NCBI GenBank assembly: GCA_001785175.1
Contig: MFSY01000025.1
Span: 12,410-18,905, forward strand
DNA: 6,496 nt
Source of the DNA: Candidatus Muproteobacteria bacterium RIFCSPHIGHO2_01_FULL_65_16
Lineage (GTDB): Bacteria; Pseudomonadota; Gammaproteobacteria; Acidiferrobacterales; Sulfurifustaceae
Reading direction: 5' to 3'
This document shows, one piece after another, positions 1 to 5,728 of this stretch; the first letter of the stretch is position 1; the number at the start of each line of letters is the position of its first letter. Below the pieces are notes generated by a model. It was not told the DNA's origin. It ran no database searches and saw only the letters and a program-made list of their open reading frames with translations. Position numbers and translations under genes: made by a program.

Positions 1-30
1 CTGCGTAATCTGCGGATGCAATCGCTGTTT

Positions 31-1077
31 TTAGGTTCGGTCGTTCAGGATCTCGAAGTAAAGCAGCAGCGTCCGCTGCAGGAACAGGTCGTTGTCGTCG
101 CTGATCATGAAGAAGCGGTTGCCCCGGTGGCGCGCGAGGCCCTCGAAGTTGTCTATCTGGTAGCCGTCGCTCGCGTCCAGCGTCACGACGGTCGCCACCG
201 CCGTCGCCCCGGCCGCTGTCGGCGGCAGGCGCGCGGTCTTGAGCGCGACGATCGCGCGTCCCAGCAGCCGCCCGTAGTCGCGCTCCAGCACCAGCAACCG
301 GCCGTCGCCCAGGCACTCGATGGCGGAGATGCGCATCCCGCCGGTCAGGGGATAGCTCCATGACCGGCCGGACAGGCTGAAGATGTGCGTCTCGCCCTCG
401 CGCTCGTTTCTGAGCGGCGCTTCGGGGACGGTGAGGATACCGAGCTTTTGATCCACGCACACCGACTCCAGCATCTTGTTGGAGTCGCGGTAGGCCTTGG
501 CGTCCTTTAGTTGCTCCGGCAGCGGGTGCTCGCCGAGCGCGCGGCCGTCTGGCCGGTAGCGCACGATGCGCGGAAAGCGCTCGAAGCTCACGACGAGCTC
601 GGCGTCGCCCTTGCGCCCGTTGCGCCCGTTGAGGATGTCGAGCCCCTCGGAGTCCGCGCGCCGGCCCTTGAGCGGCTTGCCGCTCGCCGGGTCCAGCAGC
701 GGCGCGGCCTTGACCAGCCGCACCTCCGCGAGCACACCGTCCTTGAGCACCGGCTTGAGATGGAACAGCACGCCCTTGTCCGAGATCGCGTACAGGACCT
801 CGTCGTCGTCGTCCCACGCCAGTCCGGAGAGCTGCGAGAAGCGCCGGCCGTCAAACGCAACAGCCGGCAGTTCCAGCATGCCGAACGACTTGATCCTGCC
901 GACGCGATCGCCGGCGCCCGGCGCCGCGCTCAGCCGCACGCTCTCGGCGCGCAACAGGGGGGTCGCGTCCTGCGCCGGCGCGGCGGCCGGCGCCGCCAGC
1001 GCGAGGCAAACGAGAATGGTCCGGAAGCGGCTGGTCCCCGCCGTATGCGCCGGTTGCGGCCGCGACGCCATGCGCAT
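31..1077 (-). CDS. Exported phytase-like-domain protein (esterase-like activity of phytase family)
   Basis: A 348-aa protein. The N-terminus has basic residues, a hydrophobic core at about 21-29 and an Ala-Pro rich stretch ending APA-Q, so signal peptidase I probably cleaves near 35/36 and sends the protein to the periplasm. The mature part resembles the 'phytase-like' domain family (Pfam PF13449). It has strand-rich, propeller-like segments: LSGLAWDDDDEVLYAISDKG (83-102), ADSEGLDIL (141-149), LESVCVD (203-209), then a C-terminal IDNFEGLA (308-315) and MISDDND (324-330). The acidic and Asn residues of these motifs are typical of the family. Real phytase or esterase activity is not established for most members, so the substrate is unknown. 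The start ATG overlaps the stop of the upstream PPIase gene (TGATG), with no good Shine-Dalgarno of its own, which suggests translational coupling. An ATG two codons later is an alternative start. It is the last gene of the yciB operon. The family call is fairly sure; the function is not. Confidence 0.85.
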   Translation of the reverse strand: MRMASRPQPAHTAGTSRFRTILVCLALAAPAAAPAQDATPLLRAESVRLSAAPGAGDRVGRIKSFGMLELPAVAFDGRRFSQLSGLAWDDDDEVLYAISDKGVLFHLKPVLKDGVLAEVRLVKAAPLLDPASGKPLKGRRADSEGLDILNGRNGRKGDAELVVSFERFPRIVRYRPDGRALGEHPLPEQLKDAKAYRDSNKMLESVCVDQKLGILTVPEAPLRNEREGETHIFSLSGRSWSYPLTGGMRISAIECLGDGRLLVLERDYGRLLGRAIVALKTARLPPTAAGATAVATVVTLDASDGYQIDNFEGLARHRGNRFFMISDDNDLFLQRTLLLYFEILNDRT

Positions 1078-1904
1078 CAGTCAGTGATGATCTTGGCCTT
1101 CGCCTTCAGCTCCGTGAGCAGGGCGTTGATCCGTTCGTCCTGCATCCTGCGCTCGAGGTTGCCGCGCGCGGTCCGGTCGGTCATGAACTGCTCGAACGTC
1201 GGAATCTGCAGCGGCCGCGCGTCGTCCACCCTGAGCACGTGCCAGCCGTAGTCGGTCTTGACCGGCGCGGCCACGACCGCCCCCTTCCTGGCGGCGATGA
1301 CGGCGTTGAACAGCTCCGGCAGCACCATCCCCTGGTTGATCCAGCCGAGATCGCCGCCGTTCTTGCCGGTCTCGGCGTCAACGGACTTCTGGCGCGCCAG
1401 CGCGGCGAAGCCCGCGCCGGTCTGAAGCTGCTTGATGATCCGGGCCGCGTCCGCCTCCGTGGGCACGAGGATGTGGCGCACCCGGTATTCCGTCTTGTGC
1501 GTCTTTTCCGCCTCCTCCTGGAAGCGTTTTTTCAGGTCCGCCTCCGTGATCGGGCTGTCCTTCAGGGTCTTGCGGATCGCCGCCTGCACCAGGATGTTTT
1601 CCTGCACCCGCTTCAGCAGCAGATAAATCTCCGGGTCCTGGTCGAGCTTGTTGCGGGTTGCGTGTTGCGTGAGCAGGATCCGGTCCGTCATCTCGTCCAG
1701 GACCGCCCGCTTTTCTTTTTCCTTGTCGGCCGACGGCGGGTGCTGCGGCTGGCGCAGTTGCAGGTAGTGCTCGTAGGCCTTCTCGGTGATCTTCTCGCCG
1801 TTGACGGTGGCGAGCACCTTGCTGTCATCCGGGTCCTTGCCGCAGGACGCGGCCAGAAATACGAAGGCGGCGAGGAACAGAAACATCGGGGGACGGTTGG
1901 ACAT
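1077..1904 (-). CDS. Parvulin-type (PpiC family) peptidyl-prolyl cis-trans isomerase, probable lipoprotein
   Basis: A 275-aa predicted periplasmic foldase that would catalyse cis-trans isomerisation of Xaa-Pro bonds in exported proteins. A short hydrophobic signal (residues 7-20) ends LAAS-Cys21, an acceptable though not canonical lipobox. The residue after Cys21 is Gly, not the Asp that retains lipoproteins at the inner membrane, so outer-membrane anchoring is plausible. A SurA/PpiC-like N-terminal helical region (about 27-135) starts with VNGEKIT. The parvulin domain spans about 139-228 and has RHILV (143-147), the conserved GGDLGW (183-188) and YGWHVLRV (219-226). A charged helical tail follows. 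A GAGG Shine-Dalgarno lies 5 nt before the ATG. It sits 21 nt after bolA, and its stop overlaps the next start by one base. PPIases of this kind commonly sit beside bolA and yciB in Beta- and Gammaproteobacteria. The protein is shorter than SurA and has only one parvulin domain. Confidence 0.93.
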   Translation of the reverse strand: MSNRPPMFLFLAAFVFLAASCGKDPDDSKVLATVNGEKITEKAYEHYLQLRQPQHPPSADKEKEKRAVLDEMTDRILLTQHATRNKLDQDPEIYLLLKRVQENILVQAAIRKTLKDSPITEADLKKRFQEEAEKTHKTEYRVRHILVPTEADAARIIKQLQTGAGFAALARQKSVDAETGKNGGDLGWINQGMVLPELFNAVIAARKGAVVAAPVKTDYGWHVLRVDDARPLQIPTFEQFMTDRTARGNLERRMQDERINALLTELKAKAKIITD

Positions 1905-1925
1905 GGCGGCCTCGTTGGTTGCGTG

Positions 1926-2192
1926 TCAGCTTTCTTCCGGCGTCAGGGCGGTGATGCGCAGGGCGTGAATGTCTTTTTGCATGAGCTCGCCGAGCGCCTC
2001 GTAGACCATGCGGTGGCGCCCGATCGTGGTCTGGCCCCGGAAACGGGGCGAGACGATGGTGACGGAAAAATGCCCGCCGCCGCTTTGGGCGCCCGCGTGG
2101 CCCGCGTGCAGACGGCTGTCGTCGGCGATCTCGAGGCTCGTCGGCGCCAGTGCCGCGCGCAGCCGGCGTTCAATCAGCGCCGCCCGGTCCAT
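1926..2192 (-). CDS. bolA: BolA family protein
   Basis: An 88-aa, single-domain BolA protein. Known family members pair with monothiol glutaredoxins through a shared [2Fe-2S] cluster, and E. coli BolA also acts as a DNA-binding regulator of morphology and biofilm genes. Visible family signatures are the N-terminal helix IERRLRAAL (7-15), DDSRLHAGH (24-32) in the loop that carries the variable cluster ligand, HFSVTIVSPRF (41-51), the RHR motif (59-61) in the helix-turn region, and HALRI (76-80) near the end. The His-rich loop HAGH, without Cys, suggests the histidine-type rather than cysteine-type cluster ligand (inference). It lacks the longer C-terminal tail of E. coli BolA, which is 105 aa. 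The ATG is one base after the yciI stop. AAGGTG lies about 10 nt upstream, inside the end of yciI. Confidence 0.95.
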   Translation of the reverse strand: MDRAALIERRLRAALAPTSLEIADDSRLHAGHAGAQSGGGHFSVTIVSPRFRGQTTIGRHRMVYEALGELMQKDIHALRITALTPEES

Positions 2193-2193
2193 C

Positions 2194-2493
2194 TCAGGGC
2201 AGCACCTTGCGGAAGGGTTTTACGCTCACGCTCGCGTAGACCCCGGCCGCCACATACGGATCGGCCTCGGCCCAGGAGCTGGCGTCTTCCTGCGACTCGA
2301 ACTCGGCCACGATCAGGCTGCCGCTGAAGCCGGCCGGGCCCGGATCGGGACTGGCGACGGCGGGGAAGGGCCCGGCGAGCACCAGCCGGCCTTCGTTTTG
2401 CAGTTGCCGCAGGCGCACGATGTGGGCGGGGCGGGCGGCGCGACGGTGTTCCAGGCTTCCTTCCGCGTCGGTTCCCTGAATGACGTAGAGCAT
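2194..2493 (-). CDS. yciI: YciI family protein
   Basis: A 99-aa protein of the YciI family: small, dimeric, ferredoxin-like alpha/beta proteins whose cellular role is unsettled. A His-Asp pair has been proposed as an active site in the Haemophilus structure. The N-terminus [13 protein letters not shown] is the first beta strand. [11 protein letters not shown] (21-31) carries the conserved His24. The [10 protein letters not shown] segment (35-44), [10 protein letters not shown] (58-67) and the C-terminal [17 protein letters not shown] (78-94) match the family closely. The reading frame is open well upstream into yciB, but the ATG at 2493 gives exactly the family's N-terminus. It overlaps the yciB stop by one base (TGATG), so re-initiation by coupled ribosomes is likely; no separate strong Shine-Dalgarno is seen. 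The next gene, bolA, starts one base after its stop. This yciB-yciI-bolA order recurs in related proteobacteria. Confidence 0.92.
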   Translation of the reverse strand: MLYVIQGTDAEGSLEHRRAARPAHIVRLRQLQNEGRLVLAGPFPAVASPDPGPAGFSGSLIVAEFESQEDASSWAEADPYVAAGVYASVSVKPFRKVLP

Positions 2494-3089
2494 CAGTTGG
2501 CCGCCAGGTCGGTCGCGGATTTGGGCTTGTCTTCCGCCTCCGCGCGCATGTGGCGCGTCATGTAGAACGCCTGGACGATCACCAGAAGGAAGGTGAGGGC
2601 GAGGGTGCCGGGCACCTTGAAATAGACCCAGATCTTTTCGCGCGTCTCCGGGTCCAGATCGGGGCCGAAGTAGAAGGCGACATAAATATTGAGCGCCCCG
2701 ACGAGCAGGAAGAACACGCCCCAGCTGAGGTTGATCAGCCCCCAGGCGCGCGGCGGCAGGCTGATCTGCGCGCCCAGCATGCGCTCCATCAGGCCCTTGT
2801 CGCTGAAGAGGCGCGCGCCGAGGACGAGGGCGGCGAATATCCAATAGACGATGGTGGGCTTCCACTTGATGAAGGTGCTGTCGTGGAGAACAAGCGTCAA
2901 CCCGCCGAAGAACACGACCACCCCGAGCGTGATCAGGTGCATGGTCTCGAAGCGGCGGCGCCGCAGCCAGTAGATCCCGACCTGAACAAAGGACGCCGCC
3001 ATCGCGCAGGCCGTGGCGACATAAATGTCGTAGAACTTGTACGCGGCGAAGAACAGCAGCAGCGGGAATAGATCGTACAGAAATTTCAT
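2493..3089 (-). CDS. yciB: Septation protein A / inner membrane-spanning protein YciB
   Basis: A 198-aa polytopic inner-membrane protein of the YciB/IspZ (intracellular septation protein A) family. In enterobacteria YciB interacts with cell-elongation and division proteins and affects envelope integrity. The start [21 protein letters not shown] is the family's typical N-terminus, so the ATG at 3089 is preferred although the frame stays open much further upstream. Five or six hydrophobic segments are visible at roughly 5-20, 22-40, 49-68, 78-94, 117-139 and 157-177. Other family features are [19 protein letters not shown] (65-83), the loop LMERMLG (100-106), INLSWGVFF (119-127) and [11 protein letters not shown] (152-162). 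The cytoplasmic tail is charged, with a run of E/D/K. It is slightly longer than the E. coli protein (about 180 aa). It is the first gene of the minus-strand operon, behind a weak promoter at 3118-3146. The Shine-Dalgarno before the ATG is poor. Confidence 0.95.
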   Translation of the reverse strand: MKFLYDLFPLLLFFAAYKFYDIYVATACAMAASFVQVGIYWLRRRRFETMHLITLGVVVFFGGLTLVLHDSTFIKWKPTIVYWIFAALVLGARLFSDKGLMERMLGAQISLPPRAWGLINLSWGVFFLLVGALNIYVAFYFGPDLDPETREKIWVYFKVPGTLALTFLLVIVQAFYMTRHMRAEAEDKPKSATDLAAN

Positions 3090-3117
3090 CGTTTCAGCGC
3101 AGGCGCGGGTCGCCGTT

Positions 3118-3146
3118 ATTTTGGCACTCCCGCCGGGGAAGGGCAA
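3118..3146 (-). promoter_or_regulatory. Candidate sigma70 promoter for the yciB operon
   Basis: Read on the minus strand, TTGCCC (3146-3141) and CAAAAT (3123-3118) are separated by exactly 17 nt. Each matches the sigma70 -35 and -10 consensus at 4 of 6 positions. Transcription would start around 3111, about 20 nt before the yciB ATG at 3089. The match is weak and found by eye. It is the best candidate in the divergent gap, but not proof. Confidence 0.35.
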
Positions 3147-3165
3147 TGGCGGCGGGTCTGGAAAA

Positions 3166-3185
3166 CATATATGGTGGCGGCCGCC
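3166..3185. other. Adjacent short palindromes in the divergent yciB/rnm control region
   Basis: Two perfect palindromes lie two bases apart: CATATATG (3166-3173) and GGCGGCCGCC (3176-3185). A third, AAGGGCCCTT (3220-3229), contains the presumed Shine-Dalgarno AAGGG of the rnm gene. They lie between divergent genes, upstream of the yciB promoter candidate, where an operator would be expected. Palindromes of 8-10 bases arise easily by chance in GC-rich DNA, so this is only a possible regulator site. Confidence 0.2.
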
Positions 3186-3234
3186 GGGATATTCGGATGA
3201 CGCTCGCCGGAATTGGAAAAAGGGCCCTTCGCAG

Positions 3235-4071
3235 ATGACGCGGCGGTATGACCTGCACACGCACAGCCGTCTTTCGGACGGCATCCTCGCGCCGGCCGAA
3301 CTGGTGGCGCACGCGCACACGCGGCAGGTGGACGTGCTGGCCCTGACCGACCACGACGTGACCGACGGGCTCGCCGAGGCCGCGGCGGCGGCCGCGGCCT
3401 GCGGCCTGACGTTCGTGCCGGGGGTCGAGATATCCGTGACCTGGGGGAACCAGACCGTGCACATCATCGGTTTGCGGGTGGATGCGACCGCCCCCGACTT
3501 GCAGCACGGCCTCGCGCGGCTGCGCGCGACGCGCCTCGAGCGCGCGCGCGAGATTGACCGGCGCTTGCAGAAGAAAGGGATCACCGGCGCCCTCGAGGGC
3601 GCGCAGGCGCTCTGCCACGGCGCGACCCTGTCGCGCACCCACTTCGCCCGGTTCCTGATCCAGACCGGCCACGCGCCGGATCTGCGGCGCGCCTTCAGGC
3701 AGTTTCTCTCCCACGGCGCGCCCGCCTATGTGCCGGTGCAATGGGCGGGATTGGAACAGGCGGTCGCCTGGATACGCGGCGCCGGCGGCCAGGCGGCGCT
3801 CGCCCATCCGGCGCGCTACAAGCTGAGCCCGGGGAAACTGCGGAGCCTGATCGGGGAGTTCAAGGATTGCGGCGGCGCGGCGCTGGAGGTGATTTCCGGA
3901 ACTCACAGCGCGGAGGAGAACCGCCGGTTCGCGGCGTTGGCGCTGAGGTTCGACCTGCGGGCCTCGGTCGGGTCGGACTATCACGGGCCGGAGAAGCCGT
4001 GGGTCGAGGTCGGCCGGCTGCCGCCGCTGCCGGCGGGATGCGTTCCCGTTTGGCAGGACTGGAAAGAATGA
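3235..4071 (+). CDS. rnm: PHP-domain RNase AM (YciV/TrpH family)
   Basis: A 278-aa PHP (polymerase and histidinol phosphatase) domain protein. The E. coli homologue RNase AM (YciV) trims 5' ends of rRNA, and related proteins hydrolyse 3',5'-nucleoside bisphosphates. The metal-binding motifs are all present: DLHTHS (6-11), SDG (14-16), LTDHD (37-41), PGVEIS (62-67), VHIIGL (75-80) with His76, AHPARY (190-195) with His191, and GSDYHG (246-251) with Asp248 and His250. An inserted helical region at about 85-170 (RATRLERAREIDRRL, the RTHFARFL motif, GAPAYVP) is characteristic of the family. Its length is usual for the family. The ATG at 3235 places DLHTHS six residues in, as in homologues. An AAGGG lies 10 nt before it. 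The frame is open further upstream, but that sequence lacks family similarity and crosses the divergent promoter region. It is transcribed away from yciB, and no terminator is evident after it. Confidence 0.93.
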   Translation: MTRRYDLHTHSRLSDGILAPAELVAHAHTRQVDVLALTDHDVTDGLAEAAAAAAACGLTFVPGVEISVTWGNQTVHIIGLRVDATAPDLQHGLARLRATRLERAREIDRRLQKKGITGALEGAQALCHGATLSRTHFARFLIQTGHAPDLRRAFRQFLSHGAPAYVPVQWAGLEQAVAWIRGAGGQAALAHPARYKLSPGKLRSLIGEFKDCGGAALEVISGTHSAEENRRFAALALRFDLRASVGSDYHGPEKPWVEVGRLPPLPAGCVPVWQDWKE

Positions 4072-4135
4072 CACGGCGGCGCCGGCCGCGCAAGGGATTT
4101 GTGCCCGGCGCGGGGCGAAATTTTCCCGAATTTCA

Positions 4136-4164
4136 TTGACTCCGCCCGCCGGTACGCGCAAGAT
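4136..4164 (+). promoter_or_regulatory. Candidate sigma70 promoter for the small MscS-like channel gene
   Basis: TTGACT (4136-4141) matches the -35 consensus at 5 of 6 positions. It is followed after 17 nt by CAAGAT (4159-4164), a poor -10 with 3 of 6 matches. An A/T-rich stretch, which forms a 6-bp hairpin GAAATT/AATTTC at 4117-4134, lies directly upstream and could act as an UP-like element. The start point would be near 4171, about 28 nt before the ATG. The strong -35, the 127-nt gap after rnm and the gene's own terminators suggest a monocistronic unit. Confidence 0.4.
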
Positions 4165-4188
4165 TTTCGCGGCAATTTAACCGCCACT

Positions 4189-4194
4189 GGAGGA
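4189..4194 (+). promoter_or_regulatory. Strong Shine-Dalgarno for the MscS-like channel gene
   Basis: GGAGGA lies four bases (TCTA) before the ATG at 4199. This is the best ribosome binding site in the window. It fixes the start of the membrane protein and suggests fairly strong translation compared with the coupled genes on the other strand. Confidence 0.75.
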
Positions 4195-4198
4195 TCTA

Positions 4199-4876
4199 AT
4201 GGAACAAGTGAATGTCGTCGTAGATGCTGTCCGGACGTTTCTCGTGCAACTGAGTGCGTTTCTTCCGAAGCTGCTGGCCGCCGTGGTGATCCTGATCGCC
4301 GGCTGGATGATCGCCAAGATGTTCAATTTCATCGTGATACGGGGGCTCAAGGCGATCAGCTTCAACGTCATTACCGAGGCCGCCGGTATGGACAAGTTTC
4401 TCCGCCAAGGCGGCATCAAGAAGACCACAATAGACATCCTGGGAATATTGATCTACTGGCTGGTGATCCTGGGCACCCTGCTGGTCACCTTCAACACCCT
4501 GGGGTTGGGCGTGGTTTCGGAGCTGTTCCGCAGCATCGTGCAGTTTGTGCCGAACGTCATCGTGGCGATACTGATCCTCGCGATCGGTCTGTATTTCGCG
4601 CGCTTCGTGGACAACGTGGTCGTGGCCTACAGCCGCAACATCGGCGTCGAGGACGCCGAGCTCGTGGGCCGCATGGCGCGCTACGCCATCATGGTGTTCG
4701 TCTTCGTCATCTCGCTGAAGCAGGTGCAGGTCGGCGGCGACATCCTCGACAAGACCTTCCTCATCCTGATCGCCGGCATCGTGACGGCGCTGGCCATATC
4801 GTTCGGCCTCGGGGGGCAGAAGTGGGCCGCCACCCAGTTGGAAAAGTTCATGAAGGACATAGGCAAGAAGTCGTAA
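4199..4876 (+). CDS. Short MscS-related protein with conserved TM-helix repeats
   Basis: A 225-aa, strongly hydrophobic protein related to the mechanosensitive ion channel family that carries the conserved TM helix (Pfam PF05552). Five membrane segments are visible at about 20-48, 76-100, 112-138, 158-175 and 184-207. The first and third are copies of one another: FLPKLLAAVVILIAGWMIAK (21-40) and FVPNVIVAILILAIGLYFAR (116-135). The last segment, ITALAISFGLGGQKWA-like at 194-210 (Val rather than Ile at 195), resembles the MscS pore helix TM3 with its GLGG kink. The chain then ends about 15 residues later in a Lys-rich tail, so the cytoplasmic beta domain of MscS is absent. By family it may sense membrane tension or modify membrane properties; channel activity is not proven. 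It has its own promoter candidate, a strong Shine-Dalgarno and two terminators, so it is probably expressed alone. No stop or frameshift suggests truncation of a longer gene, because terminators follow within 10 nt of the stop. Confidence 0.88.
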   Translation: MEQVNVVVDAVRTFLVQLSAFLPKLLAAVVILIAGWMIAKMFNFIVIRGLKAISFNVITEAAGMDKFLRQGGIKKTTIDILGILIYWLVILGTLLVTFNTLGLGVVSELFRSIVQFVPNVIVAILILAIGLYFARFVDNVVVAYSRNIGVEDAELVGRMARYAIMVFVFVISLKQVQVGGDILDKTFLILIAGIVTALAISFGLGGQKWAATQLEKFMKDIGKKS

Positions 4877-4884
4877 TCCGTCGC

Positions 4885-4907
4885 CGGCGGCGATCGCCGC
4901 CGTTTTT
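4885..4907 (+). terminator. Intrinsic terminator 1 after the MscS-like gene
   Basis: The perfect 18-nt palindrome CGGCGGCGATCGCCGCCG (4885-4902) can fold as a 7-bp GC stem with a GATC loop. It is followed at once by TTTTT (4903-4907). It starts eight bases after the stop codon, as expected for a rho-independent terminator. Confidence 0.85.
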
Positions 4908-4912
4908 GCGGG

Positions 4913-4946
4913 CAACAATGGGGGCTTGCGCCCCCATTGTTGTTTT
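4913..4946 (+). terminator. Intrinsic terminator 2, tandem with the first
   Basis: A perfect 13-bp stem: CAACAATGGGGGC (4913-4925) pairs with GCCCCCATTGTTG (4930-4942) around a TTGC loop, followed by TTTT (4943-4946). It is the more stable of the two and starts only 5 nt after the first T tract. On the minus strand the hairpin is followed by CCCGCAAAAA, not a T tract, so it acts on plus-strand transcripts. Confidence 0.88.
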
Positions 4947-4985
4947 GGCGTGGAGAACCTCGAAAAATTGCCGACAGGATGATCT

Positions 4986-5063
4986 TCACCGCAGAGGCGC
5001 AGAGACGCAGAGAAAAATCCGTTTTTGTTTCAATAACTCCGCGCCTCCGCGCCTCTGCGGTGA
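4986..5063. repeat. Dispersed palindromic repeat (HRRGAETQR type)
   Basis: Two 27-nt inverted arms, 4986-5012 and 5037-5063, match at 24 of 27 positions. The outer 15 (TCACCGCAGAGGCGC and its complement) are perfect. The three mismatches are evenly spaced, every fourth base, and are all A opposite C. The 24-nt loop holds its own AAAAA-TCCG-TTTTT mini-hairpin (5013-5026). Each arm is built of 8-nt units (GCAGAGGC, GCAGAGAC, GCAGAGAA). From general knowledge, near-identical 'CACCGCAGAGGCGCAGAG' hairpins occur in many copies in environmental proteobacterial genomes. They give spurious protein fragments such as HRRGAETQR when translated, and this copy does so. No transposase is present. It sits between the terminators and yciO. 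Confidence 0.8.
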
Positions 5064-5071
5064 GCTCGATG

Positions 5072-5089
5072 TTCCGTCAATAAACGGAA
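5072..5089 (+). other. Small hairpin in the yciO leader
   Basis: TTCCGT (5072-5077) and ACGGAA (5084-5089) form a 6-bp stem with the loop CAATAA. It lies nine bases after the palindromic repeat and just ahead of the AGGGG Shine-Dalgarno (5095-5099) of yciO. It could be a leader structure or an operator. It has no T tract, so it is not a terminator. I could not place a convincing yciO promoter in this area. Confidence 0.3.
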
Positions 5090-5104
5090 TTATTAGGGGT
5101 TCTC

Positions 5105-5728
5105 ATGGCGCAATATTTTCAGATTCATCCGACCCACCCGCAACCGCGCCTGATAAAACGCGCGGCGGAGATCGTGCGCGCCGGCGGCGTGATCGCCTAT
5201 CCCACGGATTCGAGCTATGCGCTCGGTTGCCACATCGGCGACAAGGCGGCGATGGAGCGCATCCGGCGCATCCGCCGCCTCGGCGAGGACCACAATTTCA
5301 CGCTCGTGTGCCGCGATCTCTCCGAGGTCGCGCTGTACGCGCGCGTGAGCAACGCCGATTACCGCCTGCTGAAGGCGCACACCCCCGGGCCGTACACGTT
5401 CATATTGCCGGCGACGCGCGAGGTGCCGCGCCGGCTCCAGCACCCGCGCCGCAAGACCATCGGCCTGCGGATTCCGGAGCACCCGATCGTGCGCGCGCTG
5501 CTGGCCGAGCTCGGCGCGCCCCTGATGAGCACCACCCTGATCCTGCCGGGAGAGGACCTGCCGTTGAGCGATCCGGCGGCGATTCGCGACCGCCTCGAGC
5601 ACGACGTGGATCTGGTGCTGGACGGCGGCTTCTGCGGCCTCGAGCCGACGACGGTGGCGGAACTCGAAGACGGCGTGGTCCGCGTCACCCGCCGCGGGAA
5701 GGGCGCGATCACGCCGTTTTCCCCGTAA
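5105..5728 (+). CDS. yciO: YciO, YrdC/Sua5-domain protein
   Basis: A 207-aa protein of the YciO branch of the Sua5/YrdC/TsaC superfamily. TsaC/Sua5 make threonylcarbamoyl-AMP for the t6A tRNA modification; YciO is a paralogous group whose physiological role is less clear. Similarity to E. coli YciO (206 aa) runs end to end: FQIHPTHPQPRLI (5-17), GGVIAYPTDSSYALGC (27-42), HNFTLVCRDLSE (63-74), TPGPYTFILPAT (93-104), RRKTIGLRIPEHPI (115-128), and EPTTVAEL (180-187). In place of the TsaC Lys-Arg tract it has RIRRL (55-59), and in place of the STSAN motif it has STTLILPG (142-149). Both changes are typical of YciO and argue against calling it the main TsaC enzyme. AGGGG lies 5 nt before the ATG. 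It is the same family found near rnm and trp-linked genes in E. coli. Its stop codon lies inside a small hairpin. Confidence 0.94.
   Translation: MAQYFQIHPTHPQPRLIKRAAEIVRAGGVIAYPTDSSYALGCHIGDKAAMERIRRIRRLGEDHNFTLVCRDLSEVALYARVSNADYRLLKAHTPGPYTFILPATREVPRRLQHPRRKTIGLRIPEHPIVRALLAELGAPLMSTTLILPGEDLPLSDPAAIRDRLEHDVDLVLDGGFCGLEPTTVAELEDGVVRVTRRGKGAITPFSP

Noticed and set aside
1239..2327. A long plus-strand frame over the PPIase, bolA and yciI
   Set aside because: It is antisense to three recognised genes, with a His/Arg/Leu-rich composition and no recognisable domain.
2494..2865. Upstream extension of yciI inside yciB, or a yciB-yciI fusion
   Set aside because: The extra part is a shadow of the yciB coding sequence in another frame. 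The YciI family begins exactly at the ATG at 2493.
3122..3136. A sigma54-like TGGCAC element before rnm
   Set aside because: The -24-like half fits, but after five bases the sequence is CCGG rather than the required TTGC-like -12 element.
3090..3638. Upstream extension of the yciB frame
   Set aside because: The frame is open, but the extra residues are Arg/Ser-rich, overlap rnm in antisense and precede the family's conserved MKFLYDLFP start.
4075..4091. A terminator after rnm
   Set aside because: A 5-bp GC stem (GCGGC/GCCGC) is possible but is followed by GCAAGGG without a T tract.
3094..4161. A 355-codon minus-strand frame antisense to rnm
   Set aside because: It mirrors the third-codon-position GC of rnm, shows no domain motif and covers the divergent promoter region. 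The PHP motifs on the plus strand are decisive.
4976..5065. CRISPR or tandem-repeat array
   Set aside because: The GCAGAG units are contiguous 8-nt repeats within inverted arms, with no spacers and no cas genes. It is one palindromic element.
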